Below are positions 25,651 through 35,973 of a stretch of 64,000 nucleotides of DNA, in pieces; the first letter of the stretch is position 1, and every line of letters begins with the position of its first letter. The notes under the pieces were generated by a model. That model had not been told where the DNA came from. It ran no database searches and saw only the letters and a list, made by a program, of their open reading frames with translations. The stretch comes from JAGVSR01 sp963708775 (lineage in GTDB: Bacteria > Pseudomonadota > Alphaproteobacteria > Rhizobiales > Hyphomicrobiaceae), in NCBI GenBank assembly GCA_963708775.1, contig CAVPTI010000002.1, forward strand, positions 124,001 to 188,000, given 5' to 3'. The position numbers and the translations under genes were made by a program.

Positions 25651-28170
25651 TTATCCACCGGAACCGTGGCCACCGCGTGGCGGCGGCATGGTTACGTGCT
25701 GGGAGAGCGGCTGCTGATCCGTCGGGACGTTCTGCGAGACGTTGGTGCTGTAATTGAAGCCGCCCAGGTACTTGTACTCGACGCGGAACATCAACGTCTG
25801 GTCAGGCTCGATGCCCTGGTCGCGGATCGCTGATATGGTACTCGTCGTAGGTCACGCTCAGCATGAAGCAGTCGTCGAGATAACGCAGCGTCGTGGTGTT
25901 GGTGATGAACTCGGCGTCGTCGATGTCGTAGCGCAGCCCGCCGAGGATCGACCAGCGATCGGTGAGCTGGAGACCGAATAGGCCGCTCACATCCTGCTGA
26001 CGCCGTGATCCCGAGTTCGGGATCAGCGAACGTGTAGGTGTAGGCGCCGGCCATGGTGAGCGGGCCATAGTTCACGGCGACCGCGGCGTCTTCGCGCTTC
26101 AGTTCCAGGTTCTCGTCGTCGAAGCGGCTCTGGGAGATGATGCGGAAGTTGTCGGTCGGCGCGATGTAGGCGCCGAGCACATAGTCGGACGAAGCGGTTT
26201 CCAGACCCGAGTTGGGCGAGAAACCGGGTTGCAGTTGTCATCGACGCCGGCTGCGATGACCGTTGAGGTGACGCCGTCGGTCGTACATTCGATCGACCGG
26301 TTCTCATACGCGTTGGCGCCGGCAGAGCTGATAGCTCTGGCCGGCGAGCACGCGGGCATAGCCGCCGTTCCAGGGCTGGAAGGTGTACTGCACGCCGACG
26401 TTGGCGCGCGTGCCGGTTTCGAGGCGATCCCAGCCGGAGAACTTGTTGGTGTCGAACAGGTTCGTGTCGTCGAAGACGAGGCTGCGCGCGTCTTCGACGG
26501 GGAACTCGTTCTGGTTGACGCTCGCGGTACGCGCGATGATCTGGCCGATGGGTTCGATCACATGCGAGGCACCGGCCGTGTTCGCGATCCACGGATAGGC
26601 GACAGTGACGCCGCCGGCGGCAAGTCCGCGCGCGAGCGCGTCATCGTCGATGATCTGATCGGTCACGGCATCGCGGTAGTTGTTGAACTGCAGGAGATCG
26701 CCGCGCAGTTCGCCAAACGGCGTGTAGGTGATGCCGAGGCTGTCGGTGAGGCGGCGGCGCCAATTCACTTCAACGACTGGCGCGCGCCATCTCCTGATCG
26801 CGCGACGCCGGCCACGCCGTCCGATCGCGAGAAGCTGAGCGCGTTGCCCGCAAACGAGAGTTCGCCGCCGACGACGGGTGTGTCGACGATATAATTGTAG
26901 TCGATGACGGGATGGACCTGGCTTTCGGACGTCGGCGTGTCGGTGCCGAGCAGTCCGCCGAACTGGTAGAGGTTTGTCGACGAAGTAGTTCCGGTCCGAC
27001 ATGCCGGTGAAGTAGATATTGTTGACGCGGTCGGTCAGCAGAATGCTGTCGAGGCGATAGAAGCGACGGAAGCTGTCGTCGGTCTCCAGCGTCACGTCCC
27101 AGCCGGTGCGCCACCAGCTCGAGAGCGAGAAGTCGCCCTTGGTCACGATGCTGCCGCGGAAGCCGTCGAGTTCCTGCTGATCGGCGAGCGGCGCATCCAG
27201 ATTGCTGCCGTCCTGATCGATGCCGGCGAGCTTGATCGAGTACTGGCCATTGGCGAACCGCTGCCGCCAGTCGCCCATCCAGAGGACGCCCTGTCCGGTC
27301 ATGTAGCGAGGATGAAAGGTGAAGTCGTAAGAGGGCGCGAGGGCGAAATAGTAGGGAATTTCGGTGAAGAAACCAAAATCTCCCGAGGTGCCGACGGCGG
27401 GCGCCAGAAAGCCGGACTTGCGCTTCACGGTCGGGTCGGGGTGCTCGAAGTAGGGCAGGCCCAGGACGGGCACGCCGAACATTTCGAACTGCGCATCTTC
27501 GTAGCTGATGGTCTGAGCGGCCTGATCATGGGTCACGGTGCGCGCAGAGACGCACCAGAGCGGCGGCTCTGTGCCATCGGTTTTGCAAGGCGTGAACCTG
27601 CCGTTCTTGAACTGCGTGACGTTGCCGTCGCGGCGGATCGCCTGCTCAGCTGAAATCTTGGAATTGTCCACCGCCACGACGCTCAGCGACTGGACGAAGC
27701 CGTCGCGGAAATCGTCGGTCAGCGTGTAGCGCTCGGCGCGGACGATGTTGCCGTTGGCGTCGCGCATGACGACGTTGCCCGAAGCCGACAGCGTGTTGGC
27801 AGATTGGTCGTAGATGACCTCGTCAGCGGTGAGGTTGTTGCCCTCGTACTGGATTTCGACGTTGCCCTTGGCGATGACCTTGGAGCCCTCGCTGTCGTAG
27901 ATCGAGCTCGTCGGCCTGCAGGTGCAGCGGCAGGCCACCATCGAATTTCTGCGTTTTGCCGAAGAGCCGTCCTTCGGCTTGGGGAAGGCGGATTTGTTCT
28001 GGTTGAGATCGCATGGGCTGCTGAGCGGTGGCCGGCCCGGCGGTGAGGAGCGGTGCGGCAAGGCCAGCGGTCAGCACAAACACAAGCGCGGCCAGCGTCG
28101 CCACGAGGCGACGAGCCGTCCAAGGTTCCCATGCACCGTTCGCCTGCGAATGCCGCAGAGCACGCATCAC
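25651..28170 (-). CDS. lptD: LPS-assembly protein LptD (seven frameshifts)
   Basis: LptD is the outer-membrane barrel that, with LptE, inserts lipopolysaccharide into the outer leaflet. The signal peptide (LVATLAALVFVLTAGLAA) is followed by the OstA/LptA-like domain (KVIAKGNVEIQYEGNNLTAD) and the barrel (PYYFALAPSYDFTFHPRYM, LTDRVNNIYFTGMSDRNYF, ILGGLRYDIDDAEF), ending FRVEYKYLGGFN with a short HVTMPPPRGGHGSGG tail. Insertions lie near 27903, 26974, 26324, 26000-26015 and 25823; deletions near 26785 and 26224. Together they restore one ~838-residue chain. Seven breaks could mean decay, but the protein is normally essential, the whole operon is present, and every break is a one-base indel. Confidence 0.85.
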
Positions 28171-29279
28171 TCAGCCATCCTCCTGGTGCAAAAGCACCGT
28201 TGTTGTGGCGACCAGCGCCAAAGTGATGGGGAACCAGACCGCGATCCTCGGGTCGACAAGGCCTGCCGAACCCAATTGTCGTGAAATCTCAGCCAGTAGG
28301 AAGAAACCGAACCCCCCGATCATCCCAGTGACGACCATAGTCTGGATGCCCCCGGCGCGGAATGACTTTAGCGACACAGTGGCCGCCAAAAGCACCATGA
28401 CGAGGCACAGGAACGGCCGCGAAAGGAGGAGTTCGTACTGAAGGCGCAGGTTCGCCGTCGAAAGTTGTGCTTTTTCAGCGACTTCAATGAGGCCTGGCAG
28501 CTCCCAGAACGAGATGGCGATGACCCGGCCCAGCGCATCAGAAATCTGCTCCGGAGATAGGTAGGTCGAGAGCAAATACGATCCGTAGGATTTCGGGTTC
28601 GTCGCCGGGGCGGGCGACGGTGACGTTCTCCAGCTTCCAGTAGCCGTCCAGCAGGGTGGCCTTTTGCGCGTCGAGCCGTTCCTTGAAGTGGCCCTGGGTG
28701 TCGTACACGAAGGCCGTGACGGCCGTGAGTTCCAAGCCGTTGCGGGCTGCCCCACCGGCGGTGAGCACGGACTGGCCATCGAGGCCGTCCTGGCGCAACC
28801 AGGAGCCGGCGGTCCCTGCTTGTAGTAGGTTGGTTTCCTTGCCGAAATATTCGTTGAACAGCTGATCGCCATAGGCTCGGGCGGAGGCCGCCAGAGGGTT
28901 GTAGAGCGTGACGCTGAACACGCCGAGAGAGAACGCGACGATGAGGCCGGGGCGCAGGAATTGCCAGGCCGACATGCCTGCGGCACGAATGACGGCCAGT
29001 TCGCTCTTTCGCGAGAGCATCAGAAGCGCACCGATGGAGCCGACGAGCACCCCGAACGACAGCAAGAACTCGGTGTAGGCGGGCAGCCGGAGCAAGGTCA
29101 GCCACGCGATCTTCCAACCGGCAATGCCGCCTCGCTTGCCCGACTGGCGAAGCATCTCGACGAGATCGATGACGTAGATCAGGAAGGAACAGACGAGAAA
29201 CGTGCAGCAGAATTGCGCCGAGGAAGCGCTTGGCGACATAGGCGCCGACGGTCGACGGCAGCAGCCGGGGCACGCCCAT
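28171..29279 (-). CDS. lptG: LPS export permease LptG (two frameshifts)
   Basis: One of the two inner-membrane subunits of the LptB2FG transporter that extracts LPS from the membrane. The product starts VGAYVAKRFLGAILL, continues with FLIYVIDLVEMLRQSG, LLLSFGVLVGSIGALLML and SELAVIRAAGMSAWQFLRPG (the coupling helix region), and ends with helices such as RPFLCLVMVLLAATVSL. Extra bases near 29203 and 28592 separate three fragments; removing them gives ~368 residues, the usual size. Its ATG overlaps the lptF stop (ATGA). The lptD start follows directly. Confidence 0.92.
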
Positions 29280-30482
29280 CAGCGGCCTCCCGCCGGCTTC
29301 AGCGCGTTCCGGGTCAAGCGAGCAGCGAGGCCAGATGTGACAGCCGACACGCGCTCGAGAATGGTATCGAGGAACCCGGGGCCGGGCCTCTGCTGGCCAG
29401 ATCGGGCAATGATGACGAGGCTCACCGCCATGCCGCTGAGAGGCAGCAGATAGAGGAGGGGAGTGAGGCCGGGGTTCAAGGACACCACGTTATTGAGGCC
29501 CAGCCCGGCAAGGCGCAGGCCGGCGGCCGCCATAAATCCCGTGACGACGGACCGGGTGCGATTCTGGCGGGTCGATTGGGCGGTGCCGGCTGTGGCCAAA
29601 GCAATCAAGACGAACGCCAAGGGATAGAGTGGGCTGGCGAACCGTTCATGCAGTTCGGCTCGGAACTGGCCGGGGTTGCGCTTGTACAAACGACTTTCGG
29701 GATCAGGCGAGACAAGCTCGGAGTAGTAGCGTTCGCGAGGGCGCAGATCCTTATCATCGCTCAACTTCTCATCGAAGGCGTCGAGATCGAGGGCGTAGCG
29801 GTCGAAGGCGATGATTCGCGGCGGCTCGCTTGCGGCATCCTGCGAAAGAACGTGGCCCGTGGACATAATCATGTAGGAGCCGCTGTCCTGCTTCACGATC
29901 TGGCCGCGCTCTGCGAGATAGGACATCGCGCTCTTGCCGGATCGTGTGTCGTGCATGATGAGGCCGAGGATGTCACCGTTCGGCGCGCGATCTCGGATGT
30001 GGAAGGTGATGCCGGGTTCGGGGCTGGAGAACTTTCCCGGCTGCAGCACCTGAGAGAGAAGATCGGTGCGCACCTGCACGACATAGTCGCGCAACATCCT
30101 GAGGCTCCAGGGCATGCCGATATGATTCACGAACGACACGGCCACGGTGACGATGCACCGCGAGCACAATCAACGGGCGGGCAACGACCCAGATTGTGGC
30201 GCCCGACGCCGTGAAGACGATCAGTTCGCTGTCGCCGTTGAGGCGGTTGAGGGTGTGCATGACGGCGATGAGCAATGCGAACGGGGCGATCACGGCCAGC
30301 AGGTTGGGCAGCGCCAAGGTCGTCATGGCGAGAAGCGTAAAGCCGTTTTGGCCCTGGCTGGTCACCACTTCGAGCTGCCGCAGGGCCAGTGCGATCCAGA
30401 CCACGCCGGAGAGCGATGACAGAATGAGGAGCAGGGCGCCCGCCGCCTGCCGGAAAACGTAGCGCGAAAAGATCGTGGTCAT
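29279..30482 (-). CDS. lptF: LPS export permease LptF (one frameshift)
   Basis: Partner permease of LptG. It opens MTTIFSRYVFRQAAGALLLI, has LPNLLAVIAPFALLIAVM and NRLNGDSELIVFTASGATIW (coupling helix), a periplasmic jellyroll domain, and C-terminal helices with ERFASPLYPLAFVLIALATA. An extra base around 30155 separates LIVLAV from IVTVAVSFVNHIG. The repaired length is ~400 residues, slightly longer than in E. coli. First gene of the leftward lpt operon and divergent from pepA. Confidence 0.92.
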
Positions 30483-30881
30483 GCGCGTATGTAACCGGGT
30501 CGGTCGAGGATGTTCGGCAGATCGCCACTTGGAGGGACGCGGCATTAACCGTCAAGTCTCGCGGCCCCCCGGCGCATTAAAGGGGCTCCCACAGCACGGT
30601 GGCCAAAATTCGGCGTAGCGCCAGGACTTGGGTAGCCCATAGAGCAAAACGGCTCGGGTCTAGGTGATGGGACTGGGTCGGGCAGTGCCCCGGCTGCGGC
30701 CCCGGCGGTGTCGCCACAACTTGCGCATCACTGTGAAGCGGATAATCTCCGCGCCGACCGCTTTCCTTCCCCGAGCTCTGGTGCGGCTTGGACCTTGTGC
30801 CGGTGGCGGCTGCCACATGCGCACCGGGTCGAGCCGCGCGCCAGTAGCCGTTCCCCGATGTTCCCCCTGATGGAGCCTGAG
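30483..30881. other. Divergent upstream region of the lpt operon and pepA
   Basis: About 400 bases that must contain promoters for both directions. No supported gene, hairpin terminator or repeat was seen. Open frames here lack start signals and resemble no protein I know. Confidence 0.45.
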
Positions 30882-32435
30882 ATGCCCGCCCCCCTGGAAA
30901 TCACGTTTGCCCCGCTGACCGCTTCCCTGGAGCCGACAACGCTCGTGTTCGCCGCGAATGATCTGGTGCTCGCTGATAGTGTAAAGGCACTGAACCAGAA
31001 GTCGGGCGGGCTCCTGCTCAAGGCGGCGGACGCATCAGGCTTTCGCGGCAAGTCGAAAAGCGCATTCGAACTGCTCGCACCGGCAAAACTCGATGTCGAT
31101 CGGCTGATCGTGGCGGGTGCGGGCAAGACGGGCGATCTGAACGACACGGATTGGGCCATGCTCGGCGGGTATGCCTACGCGCAGATCGTGAGCCGCAAGA
31201 CGCCGAAGGCAGCCCTGATCGCAGATTTCGATGAGACCGGCGGCACGAAGCCGGCCGAGGCGGCGGCGCTGATCGCATTTGGCGTTCTGTTGCGCCACTA
31301 CACTTTCACCAAATACAAGACGAAGAAGAACGGTGGGGAAGAGGGTGCAGTGCCGCCCGATGGAGCGGATACTCCGGCGCCGCAGCCCGATGGTCTGAAC
31401 AAGCTGGTCATTCACACCGCAGATCCCGACAAGGCGCGTGTTGCGTTTCAGCGCCAGCAGGCGGTGGCAAACGGCATCATGCTCGCGCGCGATCTCGTCA
31501 ATGAACCGGCCAACGTGCTGGGCCCGGTTGAATTCGCCGACCGCGTCAAGGAACTCGAGCGGCTGGGCCTCGATGTCGAAGTTCTCGATGTCGATGCATT
31601 GACGGCTCTCAAAATGGATACGTTGCTGGCAGTCGGGCAGGGCAGCACGCGCCCGTCGCGCGTGGCGATCATGCATTGGAACGGAGCCAAATCGAAGCGG
31701 GCCAAGCCGGTCTGCTTCGTTGGCAAAGGCGTCGTATTCGATACCGGCGGCTACTCCATCAAGCCGGCTGGCGGCATGGAAGACATGAAGGGCGACATGG
31801 GCGGCGCCGCTGCGGTGGTCGGCCTGATGTCGGCTCTCGCGGAGCGCAAGGCGAGCGTGAATGCCGTCGGCATCATCGGTCTGGTAGAAAACATGGTTTC
31901 GGGCAACGCCACCCGGCCCGGCGACATCGTGACGTCGATGTCGGGGCAGACGATCGAGATCCTCAACACGGACGCGGAAGGGCGTCTCGTGCTGGCGGAT
32001 GTGCTCTGGTACGCGCAGGAACGCTACAAGCCGAAGTTGATCGTCGACCTTGCCACACTCACCGGTGCGATCATGATCGCACTGGGCAAGGAGTACGCAG
32101 GTCTGTTCGTCAACGACGAACGGCTGGCCGGCGATCTGCTGTCGGCGTCGAAGGCGACAGGGGAGAAGCTGTGGCGGATGCCGCTCGACAAGGCGTTTCA
32201 TCGCATGATCGACGGCAAGACCGCGGACATCAAGAACATCGGGGGGCGCTGGGCTGGATCGTGCACGGCGGCAGCGTTCCTTGAGCGCTTCATCAAGGAC
32301 ACGCCGTGGGCGCATCTCGACGTCGCCGGTACCGCGATGGATTCGGGACGCACGGAAATCAACACCAGCTGGGGTTCGGGCTGGGGCGTGCGGTTGCTGG
32401 ACCGGTTCGTCGCCGACCATCACGAGAAGGGCTGA
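30882..32435 (+). CDS. pepA: Leucyl aminopeptidase PepA (M17)
   Basis: An intact 517-residue cytosolic zinc/manganese aminopeptidase. The metal-site and catalytic segments are GKGVVFDTGGYSIKPAGGM, EDMKGDMGGAAAV and the signature NTDAEGRLVLADVL. GGAG seven bases before the ATG at 30882 selects that start over two upstream in-frame ATGs. An insert of about 20 residues rich in Lys, Gly and Pro (KYKTKKNGGEEGAVPPDG) lies between the N-terminal and catalytic domains. Divergent from lptF, as in many alphaproteobacteria. Confidence 0.96.
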   Translation: MPAPLEITFAPLTASLEPTTLVFAANDLVLADSVKALNQKSGGLLLKAADASGFRGKSKSAFELLAPAKLDVDRLIVAGAGKTGDLNDTDWAMLGGYAYAQIVSRKTPKAALIADFDETGGTKPAEAAALIAFGVLLRHYTFTKYKTKKNGGEEGAVPPDGADTPAPQPDGLNKLVIHTADPDKARVAFQRQQAVANGIMLARDLVNEPANVLGPVEFADRVKELERLGLDVEVLDVDALTALKMDTLLAVGQGSTRPSRVAIMHWNGAKSKRAKPVCFVGKGVVFDTGGYSIKPAGGMEDMKGDMGGAAAVVGLMSALAERKASVNAVGIIGLVENMVSGNATRPGDIVTSMSGQTIEILNTDAEGRLVLADVLWYAQERYKPKLIVDLATLTGAIMIALGKEYAGLFVNDERLAGDLLSASKATGEKLWRMPLDKAFHRMIDGKTADIKNIGGRWAGSCTAAAFLERFIKDTPWAHLDVAGTAMDSGRTEINTSWGSGWGVRLLDRFVADHHEKG

Positions 32436-32525
32436 TCGCGGCGGGCGCGGCTGGTGGCGTCAAGCTGCCAGTCGGCGCTTCGAGCTTAACAATCTGTTTG
32501 TGATGTTTAACTGATCTATATTTTC

Positions 32526-32541
32526 CATAATATATATTATG
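32526..32541. other. AT-only palindrome in a GC-rich background
   Basis: ATAATATATATTAT is a perfect palindrome inside a ~50-base AT-rich stretch downstream of pepA. It could be a promoter or protein-binding site; nothing further can be said from sequence. Confidence 0.3.
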
Positions 32542-32623
32542 CGAATGGCGGATGAGGTCGGGAGGGTGGTGCGAGATTGGCGCTACCTGTCCGGCATCGC
32601 GTCCGGCGCCGTGAACCTCGTCG

Positions 32624-32692
32624 CGTCGCTTCCAACGCAGACCGCGCGTCACTTCCAAGCAGCGACCGTGCGTCACTTCCAACGAACTTCCT
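32624..32692. repeat. Short tandem repeat, three copies, 23-24 base period
   Basis: CGTCGCTTCCAA (32624), CGTCACTTCCAA (32647) and CGTCACTTCCAA (32671) occur at 23- and 24-base spacing with partly similar spacers. The last copy overlaps the end of the leftward hypothetical gene, so the array looks like a repeated gene 3' end. Confidence 0.6.
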
Positions 32693-33536
32693 TGTTGAGC
32701 AGCGCTTCGATCAGCGTGTCGAACCGGAGCGTCGGTCCCAGCACCATCTCGCGCACGAGGACTGGCGGACTCTCGAATGGCCGACCGGACGCCGTGATAA
32801 CCGGGATCGGCATCAGCGCGACACGAATGCCCTGCGTGTAGGTCCTGATTGGCGTCTTGATGCCGCCCGTCAGGCGCGAGACGACGGCAACCGGACAGCA
32901 CAGCGCGTTGCCGACCGGCGGACCCGCCTCGTCGCCAAATTCGATCATGAGGCCGTCGGGTAATTCATCAACCGGCTCTTCGACGATGCAGCGGACGGCG
33001 TCGGCCGTGCATGCCGATCCCTGCCCTTCGCGGAAGAGCGTCCGCGCTGTGGGCGCACCCGGTTTTGGTGTTCTGAGAACGATTGTGCTGATGCCCTTGT
33101 TGAGAATGAGATCCTGACACCAGGCGCCGCATTCATCGTAGCGCGCAAGGCTCACGCCGCCGGAGCGTTGCGGGTCGATTGGCAGGCCGTACGAGGCTTT
33201 GACAATAAGCGTGTTGACGGGGCGGACGTCGGGCACGTCGGTCAAACCATCCTTCAGGCCGGCGTCGGCGGACAGGATGCCGGCTTGGATCTGGGAGGCT
33301 GCCGCCCAAAGGGCCAGAAATGCGAACGGTGCAAGCGCGAGTGCAAAGCGCTGCGAGAGGACGCCTGCCACGGCCATGGTGATGAGGCCAGCGCACCAAA
33401 GGCTATTGGCCACGAGTGTCGCGATGGGCAGGTGCAGCGCCGAAAGCCCGTAGGACAGCGCGATGAGGAGTACGAAGCCTGCCGCCAGGCCACCGAGGCC
33501 AAGGAAAAAGTCAGCAGTTAAAGATCGAGGTCGCAA
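32673..33536 (-). CDS. Hypothetical membrane protein with large extracytoplasmic domain
   Basis: An intact 287-residue protein I do not recognise. Residues ~10-90 hold three to four hydrophobic helices (FFLGLGGLAAGFVLLIALSY, ALALAPFAFLALWAAASQI). The remaining ~200 residues are soluble, with five cysteines in two clusters (YDECGAWCQDLIL, CTADAVRCIVEE) and a CC pair (GNALCCPVAVV), so disulfides in the periplasm are likely. It shares direction with the next hypothetical membrane gene, about 40 bases away, suggesting a two-gene unit. The stop codon falls within a short tandem repeat. Confidence 0.65.
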   Translation of the reverse strand: MRPRSLTADFFLGLGGLAAGFVLLIALSYGLSALHLPIATLVANSLWCAGLITMAVAGVLSQRFALALAPFAFLALWAAASQIQAGILSADAGLKDGLTDVPDVRPVNTLIVKASYGLPIDPQRSGGVSLARYDECGAWCQDLILNKGISTIVLRTPKPGAPTARTLFREGQGSACTADAVRCIVEEPVDELPDGLMIEFGDEAGPPVGNALCCPVAVVSRLTGGIKTPIRTYTQGIRVALMPIPVITASGRPFESPPVLVREMVLGPTLRFDTLIEALLNKEVRWK

Positions 33537-33576
33537 CGGAATGTCTGTCTCTTGGATCGTGGATCAGATGACCGGC

Positions 33577-34318
33577 TCATCGCGGCTCGACGCGACCGAC
33601 AATGCCGGCGATGATGGCCGAATATAGCGATGCGACGAAGCCTGCAAGGACATTGACGCTGATGATGATGCCAGCGATGCGCGCCCATGGCGGCGGAATA
33701 TAGGCCGACAGTAGCGTGACCACGAAATCGTCAAAAGCCTGCTTGAAACGGAAGAAAAGTTCGCTCGTCTGCTCGACCGTGGGGATCTTCGGCATCTCCC
33801 AGACGATCGTCCAGCCGATATCGCTGACCGTGGGCGAGGGCACCAACCCGTAGAGCGCGAGAAAAGCGAGTGCACTTGAAAACAGAAGGCCGAGGGGCGG
33901 GGCAAGGCGAAAGAACCCCCAGCGCTCAGGGCGCGCGTCAAGCTTGATGGCAAGATATCGCAAGAGAGCCGTACCGGCGTAGAGCGTCAGGCCGAAGGCA
34001 ATGGCAACCCAGAACAGACGGTCCTGATCGGTGCCGGAAAAAGTAAATAAGGCCGCGACGGCCGCCAGCAGGCCTTTGAACAGCGCTTCGCCAAACCCGA
34101 CGATGGGCACGAACAGCCCGCGCAAGGAATTGCCCGGGCCGAAGTAGAACGGCATCTCGTTTCTGAGACGGAGAACTTCGAGGCGCAGTCCAAGAGCAAA
34201 AGCGAGCCCGCCCGTCACCGCAGCGAAGATGAGCGGATGCGCGAGACCGAGCCAGGCTATGCTGACGCACGCTGCGATCTCGAACAGGATGAGAGTAAGA
34301 TTTCAGGAGAACGCGCAT
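33577..34318 (-). CDS. Hypothetical multi-pass membrane protein (one frameshift)
   Basis: The main frame shows helices including LRGLFVPIVGFGEALFKGLL, LGLLFSSALAFLALYGLV and GIIISVNVLAGFVASLYSAI. Upstream, the ATG at 34318 reads MRVLLK and, after removing one base near 34296, joins LTLILFEIAACVSIAWLGLA in the main frame; without this, only a GTG at 34218 is available. The repaired length is ~246 residues with about six helices. No family recognised. It is probably co-transcribed with the hypothetical membrane protein that follows it. Confidence 0.6.
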
Positions 34319-34525
34319 GCGCTGTCGAAGCCTGTTTCAGGCGGCAGCGAAGCCCCTGCTCCGCCAATCCCCCGTGGGCAGCATAGAGAACCGGCACCCT
34401 GGCGGAAAGTGGACGAACGTTATTCGCGCGACCCAACACGCCTATGGCGCGCCGGGCGGATGGCGTGATTGACGGACTTGGCGTCTGAGCGCTTCACTGG
34501 CGGCATGTTGAGCGTGAGGTTTGCA

Positions 34526-34729
34526 ATGTCGACGGTTGCGCGCGTGGCACTTGGGCTTTTCATCGGCTACGCGCTGGGCGCGGCACTCGGGTTCGGTGCG
34601 GTGCATGCTTTCTCGGGCAACATCTACGATAAGGATCTCGAAGCCGTCATGACTGCCGCCTTCGCCACGGGTCCGCTGGGTGCCGCTCTCGGCGTCGCGG
34701 CCGCGTTGTGGCTGGCGCGCAAGCGGTAG
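34526..34729 (+). CDS. Small membrane protein with two helices
   Basis: A 67-residue protein whose ATG is preceded by GTGAGG six bases upstream. Two glycine/alanine-rich helices (VALGLFIGYALGAALGFGAV and FATGPLGAALGVAAALWLA) flank a short polar loop (SGNIYDKDLEAVM) and a basic end (ARKR). Function unknown. It converges with the next gene, 12 bases apart. Start codons 21 and 57 bases further upstream are in frame but lack a ribosome-binding site. Confidence 0.55.
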   Translation: MSTVARVALGLFIGYALGAALGFGAVHAFSGNIYDKDLEAVMTAAFATGPLGAALGVAAALWLARKR

Positions 34730-34741
34730 CCGCGATTTGCC

Positions 34742-35425
34742 TTAGCTCACAGGCTTCTCGTTTGCCTTGCACACTGCATCACTGATCCGCGTCAGAGCGG
34801 CATGGAATGGAAACGAGCGGCGGAACCAGCGGAATTCGGGTCCCGTGTCGCCGACGATCTCGAGGGTGGCAGGGCGGCCTTCCTCAGCGGGTTCGACGCT
34901 GGCGTCGATAACATAGGATTGCGTGTCTTTGCCGAGCGAGAGTTTGCCTTCAAAGGCGTTCTGGCGCTTTTGATCGCTGTGGGTCTTGAGTTGCATCGCC
35001 TCTGCGGCGCAGGCGTTCGCTTTGTCGATTTCGATGCCGCACCAGCCCGCCGCGCACGGCACGATGTCGAGGACGAGTTTGCACTCGCCGTTTTCACAGC
35101 GCGTGGCGTCGTTCTGGATCGCATAGGGTTGGCCGCTCCAGCGCCCCGCGAGCGATGGTCCCGCCAAGACCGCGACGGCGACCGGTTCTGCTATCGGCGC
35201 TTCGCCTGCGATCACGTTCGTCGTGGTGAGAATAGCCGCAGTGAAGCCACAGAGCGCGCCGACGATGGCGCCTGTGATGCCAACTGCCGCGCGCCCGATG
35301 AAACTGCCCGTCCCTGCCCTTGCTGCTCCTCGCTCGACGCGCACTTCGCGGGTCGTGACCATGCTGGCTTTGGCGCTCTCGTCCATCGTGGCGGTGGTGG
35401 CGATCGCATCGGGTTTAGGGCTCAT
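34742..35425 (-). CDS. Hypothetical membrane-anchored protein
   Basis: A 227-residue protein with a basic cytoplasmic start, one helix (AVGITGAIVGALCGFTAAIL) and an extracytoplasmic domain beginning LAGRWSGQPYAIQ, with cysteines in RCENGECKLVL, IVPCAAGWCGIE and ANACAAEAM. The pattern suggests a small secreted beta-barrel or lipocalin-like domain, but I cannot name it. AAGGAAG just before the ATG at 35425 supports that start. The first ~65 bases overlap, head to head, the start region of the DUF2306-like gene, so one of the two starts may be wrong. Confidence 0.6.
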   Translation of the reverse strand: MSPKPDAIATTATMDESAKASMVTTREVRVERGAARAGTGSFIGRAAVGITGAIVGALCGFTAAILTTTNVIAGEAPIAEPVAVAVLAGPSLAGRWSGQPYAIQNDATRCENGECKLVLDIVPCAAGWCGIEIDKANACAAEAMQLKTHSDQKRQNAFEGKLSLGKDTQSYVIDASVEPAEEGRPATLEIVGDTGPEFRWFRRSFPFHAALTRISDAVCKANEKPVS

Positions 35426-35963
35426 CGCGCTTCCTTTCGAGATGTCGCTCGTGGACCGGCGCCTGCCGGTCGTCTTTCGCATTCACATGCTGGCGTCGGC
35501 GATTGTTCTCTTACTTCTGCCCGTGGCGCTCAGCCTTCGTTTCCGCCCGCGGCTTCATCGCAGGATCGGATGGCTGTTGGGCGCTTTCGTGGTGGCGGGA
35601 GGGCTGACGGCGTTGCCGGTTGCCATATTCAGCTATTCGTGGTGGCCGGCGCGGGCGGGCTTCTTTGTGCAAGGCGTCGTTTGGCTCTGGCTGTTCTATG
35701 CGGCGGTGGCGGCGATCCGGCGCGGTGACCGGGCGCGTCATGCGCATCTGATGCTCGCCATGGCGGCGGTGACGACAGGCGCGGTCTGGTTTCGCGTGCT
35801 GACCGGGTCGGCAATCCTGTTCGATCTGCCGTTTGATCCCATCTATGCGGCCTCGGCTTGGATTGCGTGGCTCGTTCCGCTGATGCTCGTTCTCCGCAAC
35901 GCCGAGCGGCTCGACGCTTGGGCCTTCCGGCCGCCCCTCGCCTCGTCGCAGCCTATCGGCTAG
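35361..35963 (+). CDS. DUF2306-like membrane protein
   Basis: About 200 residues with five to six helices. LPVVFRIHMLASAIVLLLLP, RPRLHRRIGWLLGAFVVAGG and HAHLMLAMAAVTTGAVWFRV contain the conserved His positions of DUF2306 (putative haem- or metal-binding membrane proteins; function unknown). The ATG at 35361 includes the first helix (LALALSSIVAVVAIASGLGL), which the family normally has; a shorter start at 35442 would drop it. Neither has a good ribosome-binding site. mazG begins 11 bases after its stop, so the two may be co-transcribed. Confidence 0.65.
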   Translation: MLALALSSIVAVVAIASGLGLIALPFEMSLVDRRLPVVFRIHMLASAIVLLLLPVALSLRFRPRLHRRIGWLLGAFVVAGGLTALPVAIFSYSWWPARAGFFVQGVVWLWLFYAAVAAIRRGDRARHAHLMLAMAAVTTGAVWFRVLTGSAILFDLPFDPIYAASAWIAWLVPLMLVLRNAERLDAWAFRPPLASSQPIG

Positions 35964-35973
35964 AACACGGGCC

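Noticed and set aside
31035..32423. 462-codon frame antisense to pepA
   Set aside because: Lies entirely opposite an intact, well-recognised gene and has no ribosome-binding site or domain.
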